Positions 1-9,286 of a DNA stretch of 64,000 nucleotides are shown here, in pieces. The position numbers were made by a program, and so were the translations under genes. The notes below the pieces were generated by a model that was not told the DNA's origin, ran no database searches, and saw only the letters and a list, made by a program, of their open reading frames with translations. Every line of letters starts with the position of its first letter. The stretch's first letter is position 1. This DNA is from an uncultured Pedobacter sp. (GTDB lineage Bacteria; Bacteroidota; Bacteroidia; Sphingobacteriales; Sphingobacteriaceae): positions 1 through 64,000 of the forward strand of contig NZ_CAJYOJ010000087.1 of assembly GCF_913776295.1 (NCBI RefSeq), in the 5' to 3' direction.

Positions 1-249
1 AAAATTTGTTAGGCCGGATTTAAGCGAAACGGAGATACGGTGCTACGGCCTAGCTACGCGGAAATGCATAGGTTCCGCAAGTCGCTCATTAATAAATAAT
101 TGCAAAATAACGTCAATGGTAGCGCAGTGAAAAATCTTCAAAAAATAAAAAAGCCGAACGCTCCTTAAGGATCCTTCATTTTATTCAGGATGACAATTAT
201 TAATATAATTTTTCGACTTTTTAAAATATATTTGAGTAAACCAAATATC
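1..249. other. Upstream intergenic region with a half repeat element
   Basis: No gene is supported here. Positions 171-193 (GATCCTTCATTTTATTCAGG and on into ATGAC) resemble one arm of the short palindromic 'GTCATCCTGA' repeats common between genes in Bacteroidota. Positions 1-90 are richer in G and C than the neighbouring DNA, but I recognise no tRNA or other RNA in them. Confidence 0.35.
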
Positions 250-930
250 ATGAAATTTCATTGTACCCTTTTATTACTCTTTATACTAAGCACTTCAGCA
301 TTTGCCCAAAAAAGCCTTTTTAACGGCAAAGACTTAAATGGCTGGCACGTAGACGTGCCCGCGATGGACAGCAACCCCAACGCCATTAATCCATTTATCG
401 TGCGCAATGGTATGTTAGTTAGTTTAGGCACACCTGGTGGACATTTGATAACTGATAAAACGTATAAAAACTATCAGTTAACCGTACAATACCGCTTTGC
501 TGGCAAACCAGGTAACTGCGGCGTTTTGGTACATGCTTCAACTCCGCGTGTGCTGTATGGAATGTTCCCTAAATCGATGGAAATCCAGATGCAACACAAA
601 GATGCGGGCGATTTTTGGTGTATTGAGGAAGACATTACCGTACCTGATATGGTAAGCAGACGTGGACCAAAAGAAAACTGGGGTGTAAATGGCGATAAAC
701 TGCGCCGCATAAAAAACTTAACAGACGACAGTGAAAAACCTGTTGGCGAGTGGAATACCATGATAATCCAATGTCTGAATGATGAAATAAAGGTTTGGGT
801 TAATGGCACTTTGGTTAATTATGGCACAAATTGTACCGCAAGTAGTGGACAAATCGCTTTACAGGCAGAAGGTAGTGAAGTAGAGTTTAAACAATTGGAT
901 TTGAAACCAATCAAAGAGTTGTCTGAATAG
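250..930 (+). CDS. Secreted DUF1080 / 3-keto-disaccharide hydrolase-like protein
   Basis: A 226-residue protein with a signal peptide (MKFHCTLLLLFILSTSAFAQ) and then the opening motif LFNGKDLNGWHV, typical of DUF1080. This family has a concanavalin/LamG-like beta-sandwich, and members include glycoside-processing 3-keto-disaccharide hydrolases. It probably acts in the periplasm or outside the cell on a carbohydrate; the substrate cannot be told. An in-frame ATG 20 codons upstream exists, but starting at 250 places the signal peptide at the N-terminus, so that start is preferred. It stands alone and converges on sucB, with a shared terminator hairpin in between. Confidence 0.85.
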   Translation: MKFHCTLLLLFILSTSAFAQKSLFNGKDLNGWHVDVPAMDSNPNAINPFIVRNGMLVSLGTPGGHLITDKTYKNYQLTVQYRFAGKPGNCGVLVHASTPRVLYGMFPKSMEIQMQHKDAGDFWCIEEDITVPDMVSRRGPKENWGVNGDKLRRIKNLTDDSEKPVGEWNTMIIQCLNDEIKVWVNGTLVNYGTNCTASSGQIALQAEGSEVEFKQLDLKPIKELSE

Positions 931-1065
931 CCAATCGTTAGTTGGGCCATTGAACAAATTTATTTTTACTAAACTGTCAATCATATTGATTTTTTAGACA
1001 TCCTAATTCCTGAGGATCAGATTGGCATCATAAAAATTGAACATAAATCACATTTTTCAGGTGTA

Positions 1066-1118
1066 AAAAAGAAGTCAAGTTTTTATAGCAGATTAGCTAT
1101 TAAACTTGACTTCTTTTT
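1066..1118. terminator. Bidirectional terminator between the DUF1080 gene and sucB
   Basis: A 17-bp perfect inverted repeat (1066-1082 with 1102-1118, arms beginning AAAAAGAAGTCAAG) ends in A/T runs on both sides. An inner 5-bp stem (1085-1089 with 1096-1100) closes the loop. It lies between two convergent genes, so it can serve both. Confidence 0.85.
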
Positions 1119-1153
1119 AATGTGTAAAGTTCCTGATTGGGGAATTTAGAGAT

Positions 1154-2380
1154 TTAAATACCTAATAGTAATCTGGCCGGATCTTCTAATAGTTGTTTCA
1201 CCCGAACCAGGAAACCAACTGACTCACGTCCGTCGATAATTCGGTGATCGTAAGATAAAGCAACATACATCATAGGGCGGATCACTACCTCGCCTTTTTC
1301 TGCTACCGGACGCTCAACGATATTGTGCATCCCTAAAATAGCCGATTGTGGTGCATTGATAATCGGCGTCGACATCATTGAACCAAACACACCACCATTG
1401 GTGATGGTAAATGTTCCACCAGTCATTTCTTCAATGGTTAATTTGCTATCGCGTGCTTTTAAAGCCAGTTCTAACACCGACTTTTCAATCTGAGCTAAAG
1501 TCATGCTTTCGGCATTACGGATTACCGGAACCACTAACCCTTTTGGTGCAGAAACAGCGATAGAAATATCAGCAAAATCATTGTACACCAATTCTTCACC
1601 TTCAATACGACCATTCACTGCAGGAAAATCTTTTAAAGCTTCAGTAACAGCTTTGGTGAAAAAGCTCATAAAACCTAAACCTACGCCAAATTTCTCTTTA
1701 AACTGGTCTTTATATTTTCCGCGTAAATCCATAATGGGCTTCATGTTAACCTCGTTGAAAGTGGTTAACATGGCAGTTTCATTTTTAACGGCAACCAAAC
1801 GTTTTGCAACTGTTCTACGCAGTGGAGACATTTTCTCACGACGCTCACCACGGCTACCTGCAGAAGCAGCAGCTGCAACCGGCGCACTGGCTTTTGGCGC
1901 TTCAGCTTTTTTACCCGCTTCCGCCTTTACCGCATCATCTTTGGTAATGCGTCCGTCAATACCCGTACCTTTTACAGCAGAAGCATCAATACCTTTTTCG
2001 GCAAGGATTTTACCTGCAGCAGGTGAAGGCGTACCTGTAGCATAACTCTCGCCTGATTTTTCAGCAACTGGAGCCGCAGTTTTTTCTTCAGCAACAACTG
2101 CCTTTTCTTCAACTTTCGGAGCTTCAGCTTTGGCGGGGGCTGCACCCCCATCTTCAATTTTACAAACTACTGCACCGATGGCTAAAGTATCACCTTCGGC
2201 TGCTATGGTTTTTAAAGTTCCAGCTTGTTCTGCGGTTAATTCGAATGTTGCTTTATCCGACTCCAATTCGGCTATCACTTCATCCATTTCAACAACATCA
2301 CCATCGTTTTTTATCCAACGTGATAAAACAACTTCTGTTATCGACTCACCAACCGGTGGAACTTTTATCTCTAAACTCAT
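1154..2380 (-). CDS. sucB: 2-oxoglutarate dehydrogenase E2, dihydrolipoyl succinyltransferase
   Basis: This is the core of the 2-oxoglutarate dehydrogenase complex in the TCA cycle. It moves the succinyl group from lipoamide to CoA. Residues 1-77 are a lipoyl domain with the lipoylated lysine at K43 (ESDKATFEL). An Ala/Pro/Lys-rich linker follows, then an E3-binding domain near 120-165 (TPSPAAGKILAEKGI...GIDGRITKDD), then the acyltransferase domain, which ends with the catalytic YDHRIIDGR motif. The length, 408 residues, is normal. A longer reading frame starts at 2425, but its 15 extra residues are not part of the family, so the ATG at 2380 is chosen. It follows sucA on the same strand after about 100 bp and is probably cotranscribed with it. 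The E3 gene is not in this window. Confidence 0.96.
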   Translation of the reverse strand: MSLEIKVPPVGESITEVVLSRWIKNDGDVVEMDEVIAELESDKATFELTAEQAGTLKTIAAEGDTLAIGAVVCKIEDGGAAPAKAEAPKVEEKAVVAEEKTAAPVAEKSGESYATGTPSPAAGKILAEKGIDASAVKGTGIDGRITKDDAVKAEAGKKAEAPKASAPVAAAASAGSRGERREKMSPLRRTVAKRLVAVKNETAMLTTFNEVNMKPIMDLRGKYKDQFKEKFGVGLGFMSFFTKAVTEALKDFPAVNGRIEGEELVYNDFADISIAVSAPKGLVVPVIRNAESMTLAQIEKSVLELALKARDSKLTIEEMTGGTFTITNGGVFGSMMSTPIINAPQSAILGMHNIVERPVAEKGEVVIRPMMYVALSYDHRIIDGRESVGFLVRVKQLLEDPARLLLGI

Positions 2381-2483
2381 ATTTTTAAAATTGGTAATTT
2401 TTGTTCTTATATGTTTAAGATTCAAAGGTTACAGTAGTCCGGACTCTTAACCGGTATCTTTTACTCTCGAATCTTTAATTAAA

Positions 2484-5282
2484 TTAATCCGCTTCAGCTA
2501 ATTTCTTGTTGGCCTTTTTAGCTTTATCTTTAACTTCTTCTTCCTTGATCGAAACTTCTAAAGCGTTAGCTAAAATATAGGCTTGTTGATTGGCATGTTG
2601 TTTAGCAAAACCTGTCGCAGTGCTGCTACTTTCTTTTCTCGATATCACATCAATGCCTTTCAAGCCTGTTTTGTATAATTTACGGAAAAGGTATGGCCAT
2701 GCACCCATGTTTTCTGGTTCTTCCTGTACCCAGAAAATTTCATTCGCATTTTTATATTTTGCCTTAATGCCTTCCATCTGATCAACAGGTGTTGGGTATA
2801 ATTGTTCAACACGAACGATAGCAACATGTTTTACCTGATCTGCCTGCTGTTTTTCTAATAGTTCGTAGTAAATTTTACCACTACAGAAAACGATGCGAGT
2901 TACCTCTTCTACTTTGACATTTACATCATCAATTACTTCTTTAAATCCACCTTCGGTAAACTCTTCTAATGTAGAAACACAAGCTGGGTGACGTAATAAA
3001 CTTTTTGGCGTAAATACCACCAAAGGTTTACGGAAATCGCGTTTAAACTGGCGACGTAAAACATGGAAGAAGTTTGCAGGAGTAGTACAATTAGTGACCT
3101 GCATGTTGTAATCGGCACAAAGCTCCATAAAACGCTCAATACGTGCTGATGAGTGCTCAGGTCCCTGTCCTTCGTAACCGTGAGGCAATAACATTACCAA
3201 ACCGTTTTCACGCTGCCATTTAGTTTCAGCACTTGCAATATATTGATCGACAACAATTTGTGCGCCATTAAAGAAATCACCAAACTGTGCTTCCCAGATG
3301 GTTAATGCATTCGGATTGGCCATGGCATATCCATATTCGAAACCTAACACACCGTACTCTGACAAGTGCGAATTGTAAATATCAAATGAGGCCTGTTGAT
3401 CTGAAATATTGGCCAATGGTACATATTCTTCCTCACTATCTTCAAGCGTTAATACCGCATGACGGTGAGAGAAAGTACCGCGCTCCACATCCTGACCACT
3501 TAAACGAACGCGCTTACCCTCTGATAACAAAGTACCATAAGCCAGTTGCTCGCCCATTGCCCAATCGAAAACAAGCGTTTCATTAACCATTTTGGTGCGC
3601 TCGGCAAATAATTTCTCGATTTTTTTGAAGAACTTTTTATTTGATGGTAAAGTGGTAATGCGTTTGCCAATTTCCAGTAATGTACTTTTTTTAACTGCGG
3701 TTACCGGCGAGGCTTCAAAATCTTTAGGTGTCGCCATCCGCAAATCTGCCCATGCGCCACCGAATTTAACTTCGCTGTTGCTGGCTACATATTCTTTAGC
3801 TTCATTTAAGCGTTCCTGCAAAATACCGCGGAAATCTTTTTCCATCTCTTTTGCTAAACCGGCTTCCAGCTTGCCTTCCTTGGTCAACTGATCGATATAT
3901 ATTTCCCTTGGGTTAGGGTGTTTTTCGATTGTTTTGTATAATAATGGCTGTGTGAATTTAGGCTCATCAGATTCATTGTGACCAAAACGGCGATAGCAAA
4001 GAATGTCAATAAAAACATCATTTTTATATTTCTGACGGTATTCCATCGCCAGATTAATGGCATAAACCAAAGCTTCAGGATCATCACCATTTACGTGGAA
4101 AACCGGTGATAAAGTTACTTTAGCAATATCAGTACAGTAAGTACTGGTACGGGCATCTTTATAGTTGGTAGTGAAACCGATCTGATTATTAATTACCAGG
4201 TGAATGGTACCCCCTGTTTTGTAACCTTCAAGGCCTGCCATCTGAATAACTTCATAAACAATCCCCTGTCCGGCAACTGATGCATCACCGTGAATCAAAA
4301 TCGGTGCTAAGCGGCTGTTATCGCCACCATATTTAAAATCAATTTTGGAGCGGCTCATGCCTTCTACTACGCCATCAACCGTTTCTAAATGTGATGGGTT
4401 AGGACATAAACTTAAGTGAACGCTTTTGCCCGAACCTGTAGCAACATCTGTAGAATAACCTAAGTGGTATTTTACATCACCACCATATGGGGTATCAGGA
4501 CTGTAACTCTTACCTTCAAACTCAGCAAAAATATCTTTGTATGTTTTTTGCATGATGTTGGCCAGCACGTTTAAACGACCGCGGTGTGCCATACCAATGA
4601 CAAATTCTTCGATTCCCAGTTCCGCTCCTTTTTCGATTACCGAATCTAAAGCAGGGATCAAAGCTTCTGCACCTTCTAATGAAAAACGTTTTTGCCCCAG
4701 GAATTTTGTTCCCAGGAAATTTTCAAAACTTACTGCTTCGTTTAATTTCCGGAGAATACGTTTTTTCTCGTCGATAGAGAAGTTAGGGGTATTACGTACG
4801 CTTTCCATTTTTTGCTGAATCCAGTTCAACACTTCTGGCGTACGTAAAAATTTAAATTCGGCCCCGATAGAACCGGCGTAGGTTTGTTTTAAAAAGGCTA
4901 CAATATCTTTCAATTTTGCCGCACCAATGCCAATCTCTACACCAGAATTAAAAACAGTTTCCAGATCGGCATCCGATAACCCAAAATTGGCCAGCTCCAA
5001 TGTCGGTAAATGTTTACGTCTTTCGCGAACGGGATTGGTGTGCGTAAATAAATGCCCGCGGCTACGGTAGCCATCAATCAGGTTTAAAACATTAACTTCT
5101 TTTAAAAAATGTTCGGGTGTTTCTGCTGTTGCTGCAGGCGCTTCAGATCCCCTTCCAAAATCAAAACCTTCGAAAAATTTCTGCCACCCAAACTCAACAG
5201 ACGCCGGATCTTGTTGATAGGATTGATATAAAGACTCTATATATTCGGCGTTTGCGCCATTGAGATAAGATAATTTATCCAT
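2484..5282 (-). CDS. sucA: 2-oxoglutarate dehydrogenase E1 component
   Basis: A thiamine-diphosphate enzyme that decarboxylates 2-oxoglutarate and passes the succinyl group to the lipoyl arm of SucB. At 932 residues it has full family length. The N-terminal region (LSYLNGANAEYIESLYQSYQ) is the E2-binding helix typical of OdhA/SucA. The ThDP and metal region carries GDASVAGQGIVYE and INNQIGFTT, and the C-terminal transketolase-type domain contains LLPHGYEGQGPEHSSAR. A good Bacteroidota promoter lies just upstream and sucB follows, so this is a two-gene sucAB operon. Confidence 0.97.
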   Translation of the reverse strand: MDKLSYLNGANAEYIESLYQSYQQDPASVEFGWQKFFEGFDFGRGSEAPAATAETPEHFLKEVNVLNLIDGYRSRGHLFTHTNPVRERRKHLPTLELANFGLSDADLETVFNSGVEIGIGAAKLKDIVAFLKQTYAGSIGAEFKFLRTPEVLNWIQQKMESVRNTPNFSIDEKKRILRKLNEAVSFENFLGTKFLGQKRFSLEGAEALIPALDSVIEKGAELGIEEFVIGMAHRGRLNVLANIMQKTYKDIFAEFEGKSYSPDTPYGGDVKYHLGYSTDVATGSGKSVHLSLCPNPSHLETVDGVVEGMSRSKIDFKYGGDNSRLAPILIHGDASVAGQGIVYEVIQMAGLEGYKTGGTIHLVINNQIGFTTNYKDARTSTYCTDIAKVTLSPVFHVNGDDPEALVYAINLAMEYRQKYKNDVFIDILCYRRFGHNESDEPKFTQPLLYKTIEKHPNPREIYIDQLTKEGKLEAGLAKEMEKDFRGILQERLNEAKEYVASNSEVKFGGAWADLRMATPKDFEASPVTAVKKSTLLEIGKRITTLPSNKKFFKKIEKLFAERTKMVNETLVFDWAMGEQLAYGTLLSEGKRVRLSGQDVERGTFSHRHAVLTLEDSEEEYVPLANISDQQASFDIYNSHLSEYGVLGFEYGYAMANPNALTIWEAQFGDFFNGAQIVVDQYIASAETKWQRENGLVMLLPHGYEGQGPEHSSARIERFMELCADYNMQVTNCTTPANFFHVLRRQFKRDFRKPLVVFTPKSLLRHPACVSTLEEFTEGGFKEVIDDVNVKVEEVTRIVFCSGKIYYELLEKQQADQVKHVAIVRVEQLYPTPVDQMEGIKAKYKNANEIFWVQEEPENMGAWPYLFRKLYKTGLKGIDVISRKESSSTATGFAKQHANQQAYILANALEVSIKEEEVKDKAKKANKKLAEAD

Positions 5283-5307
5283 TATTAACTGTTTACTATA
5301 AGCATTA

Positions 5308-5341
5308 CAAAATTAGAATTTTACCTTATATAAATGGCAAA
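5308..5341 (-). promoter_or_regulatory. Predicted sucAB promoter
   Basis: Read on the minus strand: TTTG (5341-5338), a 22-nt spacer, then TAATTTTG (5315-5308). This fits the Bacteroidota primary-sigma consensus TTTG ... TAnnTTTG. The start codon of sucA is 25 nt further on. Confidence 0.6.
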
Positions 5342-5492
5342 AATCTCGATTAAATTAAATGAGCGGGCTTTAAATTTATGATTGGTTAAATGAGTTGGCC
5401 TTGTAAACAAAAAATGAGCAAAACCTGTTAAAATTTGATTACCCGAATGCACTCATTCAACCCGCAGTATTTTTAAAATTCAATCTTCACAA

Positions 5493-6767
5493 CTATGATG
5501 CCCAAGTTATGGCATAATTGCCTTTCGGGTCAAGATTTTTGATATTTTTATCCAGATCGAAAACACTTTTTGATTTTTGATCATTACCTACACCGGCTAC
5601 ATTGGCCCAATTGCCCCAATTACTGGCAGGATTGTAATCAATCAGTTTTTCTTCAAAATAGGCTGCTCCCAAAACCCAGCTTACCTCTAAATTATTGATT
5701 AGATAAAGGGCCGCCGTTTGTCGGGCAATATTCGAAATGAAACCGGTTTGGTTCAACTCCGTCATCACCGCATCAACTACCGCAAAACCAGTTTGCGCAT
5801 GGCGCCATTTATTAAAGTTCTCCTGCTCATTCGCTACATCAACCAGGCCCTGGCTGCCAAATCCATCCGGACTAAAAAACGTATTACCGTATTTTTTGAA
5901 CATGAAACGGAAATAATCTCTCCACAGCAGGCCTAATAAGATATGATTGAACATGGCTTTTGTATTGGGCACACTTTCCATCTTTTTAATTTCCCAGTAC
6001 ACTTTACGTGGAGATAAACTGCCCATGGCCAACCAGGCAGAAAGTTTGGAAGCAAGAATTAAATTTTTGGTGGTTGCAGCTTGTTGCATAGCCATAATCA
6101 CCTTTTGAAGATGAACCAAACCTTCTGCTTCTCCACCGGTGAATTCAAAATCTGCACGCTGGTCTTTTTGCTGGGGAAAAAGATTAAGAGCTTCTAACGA
6201 AGGTAAGGTTCCCCAGTCAATTACTTCTGCTACGTTGATCCGGTCTGGCGCTGCAAAACAAGGCTTGATCATCGAATCGCGTTCAATTTTCTTTTTAAAC
6301 TGATTAAAAGCATCGGGAATATCCTTAATGGGAAATGGCAGATCTTCCTTATTGTATAAAGTATGACCAATAAAATGTTTCAGGTTGACACGTAATTTCC
6401 AAAGTGCATTTTCCACCAGTGTTGAGATATGCGTTTCCTCACGCGCCACTTCCCGGTGATGATAAACTTCGGTAATTTCATATTCCTGAACAAGCTGAGG
6501 AATAATATCTTCAGGCTTACCCTCAGCAATCAGCAAATTACCGCCAATCTGTTTTAAAGCGTTTCGTAAGCCTGAAACACTTTCTAAAATAAACTGCGCT
6601 CTGATATTGCCTGTTTTTAAAGTGCCATATCTGGTTTCGCCAAAAGAACGGCGATCCAGAATGTATACAGGCAAAATCGCATCAGATTTAGCAATCGCTT
6701 CCACCAGCATTTCGTTATCATGCAAGCGAAGATCATTTCTAAACCAGACTAAAATTTTTTTGGACAT
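5493..6767 (-). CDS. Cryptochrome DASH (photolyase family)
   Basis: A flavoprotein of the cryptochrome/photolyase family. DASH members bind FAD and usually a folate antenna, and repair UV dimers in single-stranded or looped DNA. At 424 residues it shows the N-terminal ILVWFRNDLRLHDNE motif, the DASH-typical GHTLYNKEDLPFPIKDIPD region near 130-155, and the FAD-site segment SNWGNWANVAGVGND near the C-terminus. It is divergent from the SDR gene and a second photolyase lies 1.2 kb away. This spacing suggests a light or UV response group. It is distinguished from the class I enzyme at 7985 by the DASH C-terminal motif. Confidence 0.92.
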   Translation of the reverse strand: MSKKILVWFRNDLRLHDNEMLVEAIAKSDAILPVYILDRRSFGETRYGTLKTGNIRAQFILESVSGLRNALKQIGGNLLIAEGKPEDIIPQLVQEYEITEVYHHREVAREETHISTLVENALWKLRVNLKHFIGHTLYNKEDLPFPIKDIPDAFNQFKKKIERDSMIKPCFAAPDRINVAEVIDWGTLPSLEALNLFPQQKDQRADFEFTGGEAEGLVHLQKVIMAMQQAATTKNLILASKLSAWLAMGSLSPRKVYWEIKKMESVPNTKAMFNHILLGLLWRDYFRFMFKKYGNTFFSPDGFGSQGLVDVANEQENFNKWRHAQTGFAVVDAVMTELNQTGFISNIARQTAALYLINNLEVSWVLGAAYFEEKLIDYNPASNWGNWANVAGVGNDQKSKSVFDLDKNIKNLDPKGNYAITWAS

Positions 6768-6798
6768 CTTTTATCGAAAAGGGTATAAGAACGCTTTA

Positions 6799-6829
6799 CA
6801 AATTTATCTTATTTTTCTTCTTCATCCAA
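6799..6829 (-). promoter_or_regulatory. Possible cryptochrome promoter
   Basis: On the minus strand, TTG (6829-6827), a 20-nt spacer and TAAATTTG (6806-6799) fit the Bacteroidota -7 box well and the -33 box partly. Confidence 0.4.
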
Positions 6830-6936
6830 CCGCTAAGTAATTCTTTACAAATAGGAAACAAAAGAATTAGAACCGGATTAATGCATTTTTAAGATCTCTC
6901 CAACAAACCCTTTTGCTTCTTCGGTGTTTAAAAAAG

Positions 6937-7839
6937 ATGGCAAAAAAGATTCTGATTACCGGTGCTACAGGACTTGTGGGTACTGAACTGAAAAAGCACT
7001 TGCTGAACAAGGGTTATGAGGTGAATACACTTTCGAGAAAGAAAGATAACGATACAAATAATTTTGTATGGGATGTTTATAAGGGCACGATTGAGGCTGA
7101 CTGTTTAAATGGTGTGGATGCCATCATCCATTTAGCGGGCGAGCCAGTTGCTGATCAAAAATGGACGGACGAACGCAAAATGCAGATTATTGACAGCCGC
7201 GTAAAGTCGACCGAACTGCTCTTTAAAACAATCAGATCGAAGCCCGGACTTCAGCTAAAATCGTTCATATCGGCTTCCGCAGTTGGTTTTTATGGCGATT
7301 GCGGCGATGAGATTTTAACAGAGGAAAGTCCAAAAGGTTATGGTTTTTTAGCAGATTGCTGTAAACTTTGGGAAGATGCGGTGGATGAGGGCAAAAAACT
7401 AAGCCTTCGGATTGTAAAGCTCCGTACCGGGATTGTGTTGAGCAATGATGGAGGTGCATTGCCGCAACTGGATAAACCGGTAAAACTGTTTGTCGGAGCC
7501 GGCTTAGGAACGGGAAAACAATGGACGCCCTGGATACACATCGACGATATGGTTGGCATGTATACTGAAGCCATCGAAAACCTGAAAATGGAGGGCAGCT
7601 ATAATGCCTGCGCACCATTTCCGGTAACCAATACAACCTTAACCAAAGCCATTGCCAAACAACTCCACCGCCCATTCTGGCCCATTAAAGTACCTATAAA
7701 GGCATTGGAACTATTATTGGGTGAACGTGTAGATGCCGTTTTAATGAGCAATAATACCTCGGCACAAAAGATTTTGGATGCAGGTTTTAAATTTAAATTT
7801 ACACATTTGGATGATGCCTTGAACGCATTGTACAATTAG
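6937..7839 (+). CDS. TIGR01777-family NAD-dependent epimerase (SDR fold)
   Basis: An atypical extended short-chain dehydrogenase of about 300 residues, similar to E. coli YfcH. The N-terminal Rossmann motif is ILITGATGLVGTELKKHL. The middle has the family's SASAVGFYGDCGD...E segment, and the C-terminal part carries the typical PVTNTTLTKAIAKQLHRP. The substrate of this family is not known. The preferred start, ATG 6937, puts the nucleotide-binding strand at residue 4; a TTG-initiated longer frame from 6913 adds nothing recognisable. It sits between two photolyase-family genes on the strand of the second one, which hints at a shared stress role but does not prove it. Confidence 0.88.
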   Translation: MAKKILITGATGLVGTELKKHLLNKGYEVNTLSRKKDNDTNNFVWDVYKGTIEADCLNGVDAIIHLAGEPVADQKWTDERKMQIIDSRVKSTELLFKTIRSKPGLQLKSFISASAVGFYGDCGDEILTEESPKGYGFLADCCKLWEDAVDEGKKLSLRIVKLRTGIVLSNDGGALPQLDKPVKLFVGAGLGTGKQWTPWIHIDDMVGMYTEAIENLKMEGSYNACAPFPVTNTTLTKAIAKQLHRPFWPIKVPIKALELLLGERVDAVLMSNNTSAQKILDAGFKFKFTHLDDALNALYN

Positions 7840-7984
7840 GTTAGTTGACTATGACTGTTCAAATTGATTAATTGTTAACTGTAAACCGCCAATTGAAAAC
7901 TATAATATTGGTTAATCCGTTAATACGCTAAACGCCCATCTCTAAACGCTTAAACATCCAGATTCTAATAATAGCCTATAATAA

Positions 7985-9286
7985 ATGACTCCAATATCCA
8001 TTTTTTGGTTCCGCCGCGATTTACGTTTAGCAGATAATGCTGCCTTATATCACGCCCTGAAAAGCGACTATCCGGTTTTGCCACTTTTTATTTTTGATCA
8101 AAATATACTGAAAAAACTATCAAAAGATGATGCACGCGTAACCTTCATCTATCAAACTATTGAATCATTGAAAAAAGAACTTCAGCAGCAAAGATCGGAT
8201 TTGCTGGTAAAATATGGCACACCTGAGAAAGTTTGGCCCGAAATTTTAAAGGAGTACCAGGTTAAAGAAGTGTACACTAATCATGATTATGAACCCTATG
8301 CCCGCGAGCGTGATGATAATATGGCAGAGTTTTTAACCAGCGAAGAAATTGTGTTTAAAACCTATAAAGACCAGGTTATTTTTGAAAAAGATGAAATCTT
8401 AAAAGCAGACAAAACACCTTATACCGTTTTTACCCCTTTTTATAAACAGTGGCATGCCAAACTGAACGATTTTTATGTGAAGCCTTATCCAACCAAAAAG
8501 TATTTTAAAAACCTGCTAAAAACCAGGCATCTGCATAGCCCGGGTTTAAAAGAAATGGGCTTTGAAAAGAGCAAGCTGGATTTTCCGAAAATAAATTACA
8601 AAAACAAGCTTGATGATTATGCAAAAGAACGCGATTTCCCTGCGCTTGATGGCACCACACATATTGGTTTGCATTTGCGTTTTGGAACCTTGAGCATCCG
8701 CAAAGCTGTTAGAGACGCATTAGACGCAAAATCGAATGTCTGGCTTTCGGAACTGGCCTGGCGGGAATTTTACATGACGATACTTTGGCATTTCCCTTAC
8801 GCTGCTTTCGATTCGTTTAAAAAACAATACGATAAAATTAAATGGCACAACAATGAAAAAGAGTTTAAGGCCTGGCGTGAGGGCAATACCGGCTATCCGA
8901 TTGTTGATGCAGGCATGCGCCAGCTGAACCAAACTGGCTGGATGCACAATCGCGTACGAATGATTGTGGGCAGTTTTTTGAGCAAACATTTACTGATTGA
9001 CTGGCGCTGGGGAGAAGCCTACTTTGCCGAGAAATTATTGGATTACGAAATGGCGAGTAATGTTGGCGGCTGGCAATGGGCCGCAGGATCTGGAAACGAC
9101 GCCGCACCTTATTTCAGGGTTTTCAACCCTGAACTGCAGACCAAAAGATTTGACCCCAAACTGGAATATATTAAAAAATGGGTACCAGAATTTGGTACAA
9201 AAAAGTATGCCCAACCAATAGTTGAGCATACTTTTGCAAGGGAAAGGGTTTTAAAAGTTTTTAAAGAGGCTTTATCTAATTCGTAA
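7985..9286 (+). CDS. phrB: Class I deoxyribodipyrimidine photolyase
   Basis: Uses blue light and reduced FAD to split cyclobutane pyrimidine dimers. The 433-residue protein begins with WFRRDLRLADNAAL (antenna domain). It has the FAD-domain segments THIGLHLRFGTLSIR, LAWREFYMTILWHFP and GMRQLNQTGWMHNRVRMI, then the class I ending WQWAAGSGNDAAPYFRVFNP. It is on the same strand as the epimerase gene, about 145 bp downstream. Its last 11 bp overlap the end of the convergent lipoprotein gene at 9276. Confidence 0.95.
   Translation: MTPISIFWFRRDLRLADNAALYHALKSDYPVLPLFIFDQNILKKLSKDDARVTFIYQTIESLKKELQQQRSDLLVKYGTPEKVWPEILKEYQVKEVYTNHDYEPYARERDDNMAEFLTSEEIVFKTYKDQVIFEKDEILKADKTPYTVFTPFYKQWHAKLNDFYVKPYPTKKYFKNLLKTRHLHSPGLKEMGFEKSKLDFPKINYKNKLDDYAKERDFPALDGTTHIGLHLRFGTLSIRKAVRDALDAKSNVWLSELAWREFYMTILWHFPYAAFDSFKKQYDKIKWHNNEKEFKAWREGNTGYPIVDAGMRQLNQTGWMHNRVRMIVGSFLSKHLLIDWRWGEAYFAEKLLDYEMASNVGGWQWAAGSGNDAAPYFRVFNPELQTKRFDPKLEYIKKWVPEFGTKKYAQPIVEHTFARERVLKVFKEALSNS

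Noticed and set aside
1..90. A possible tRNA or small RNA in the GC-richer start of the window
   Set aside because: No cloverleaf or known RNA motif could be drawn; the stretch is cut by the window edge.
1503..2045. A 180-codon plus-strand frame inside sucB, and similar frames in sucA, the fad genes and the RND pump
   Set aside because: They are antisense shadows of clearly conserved enzymes.
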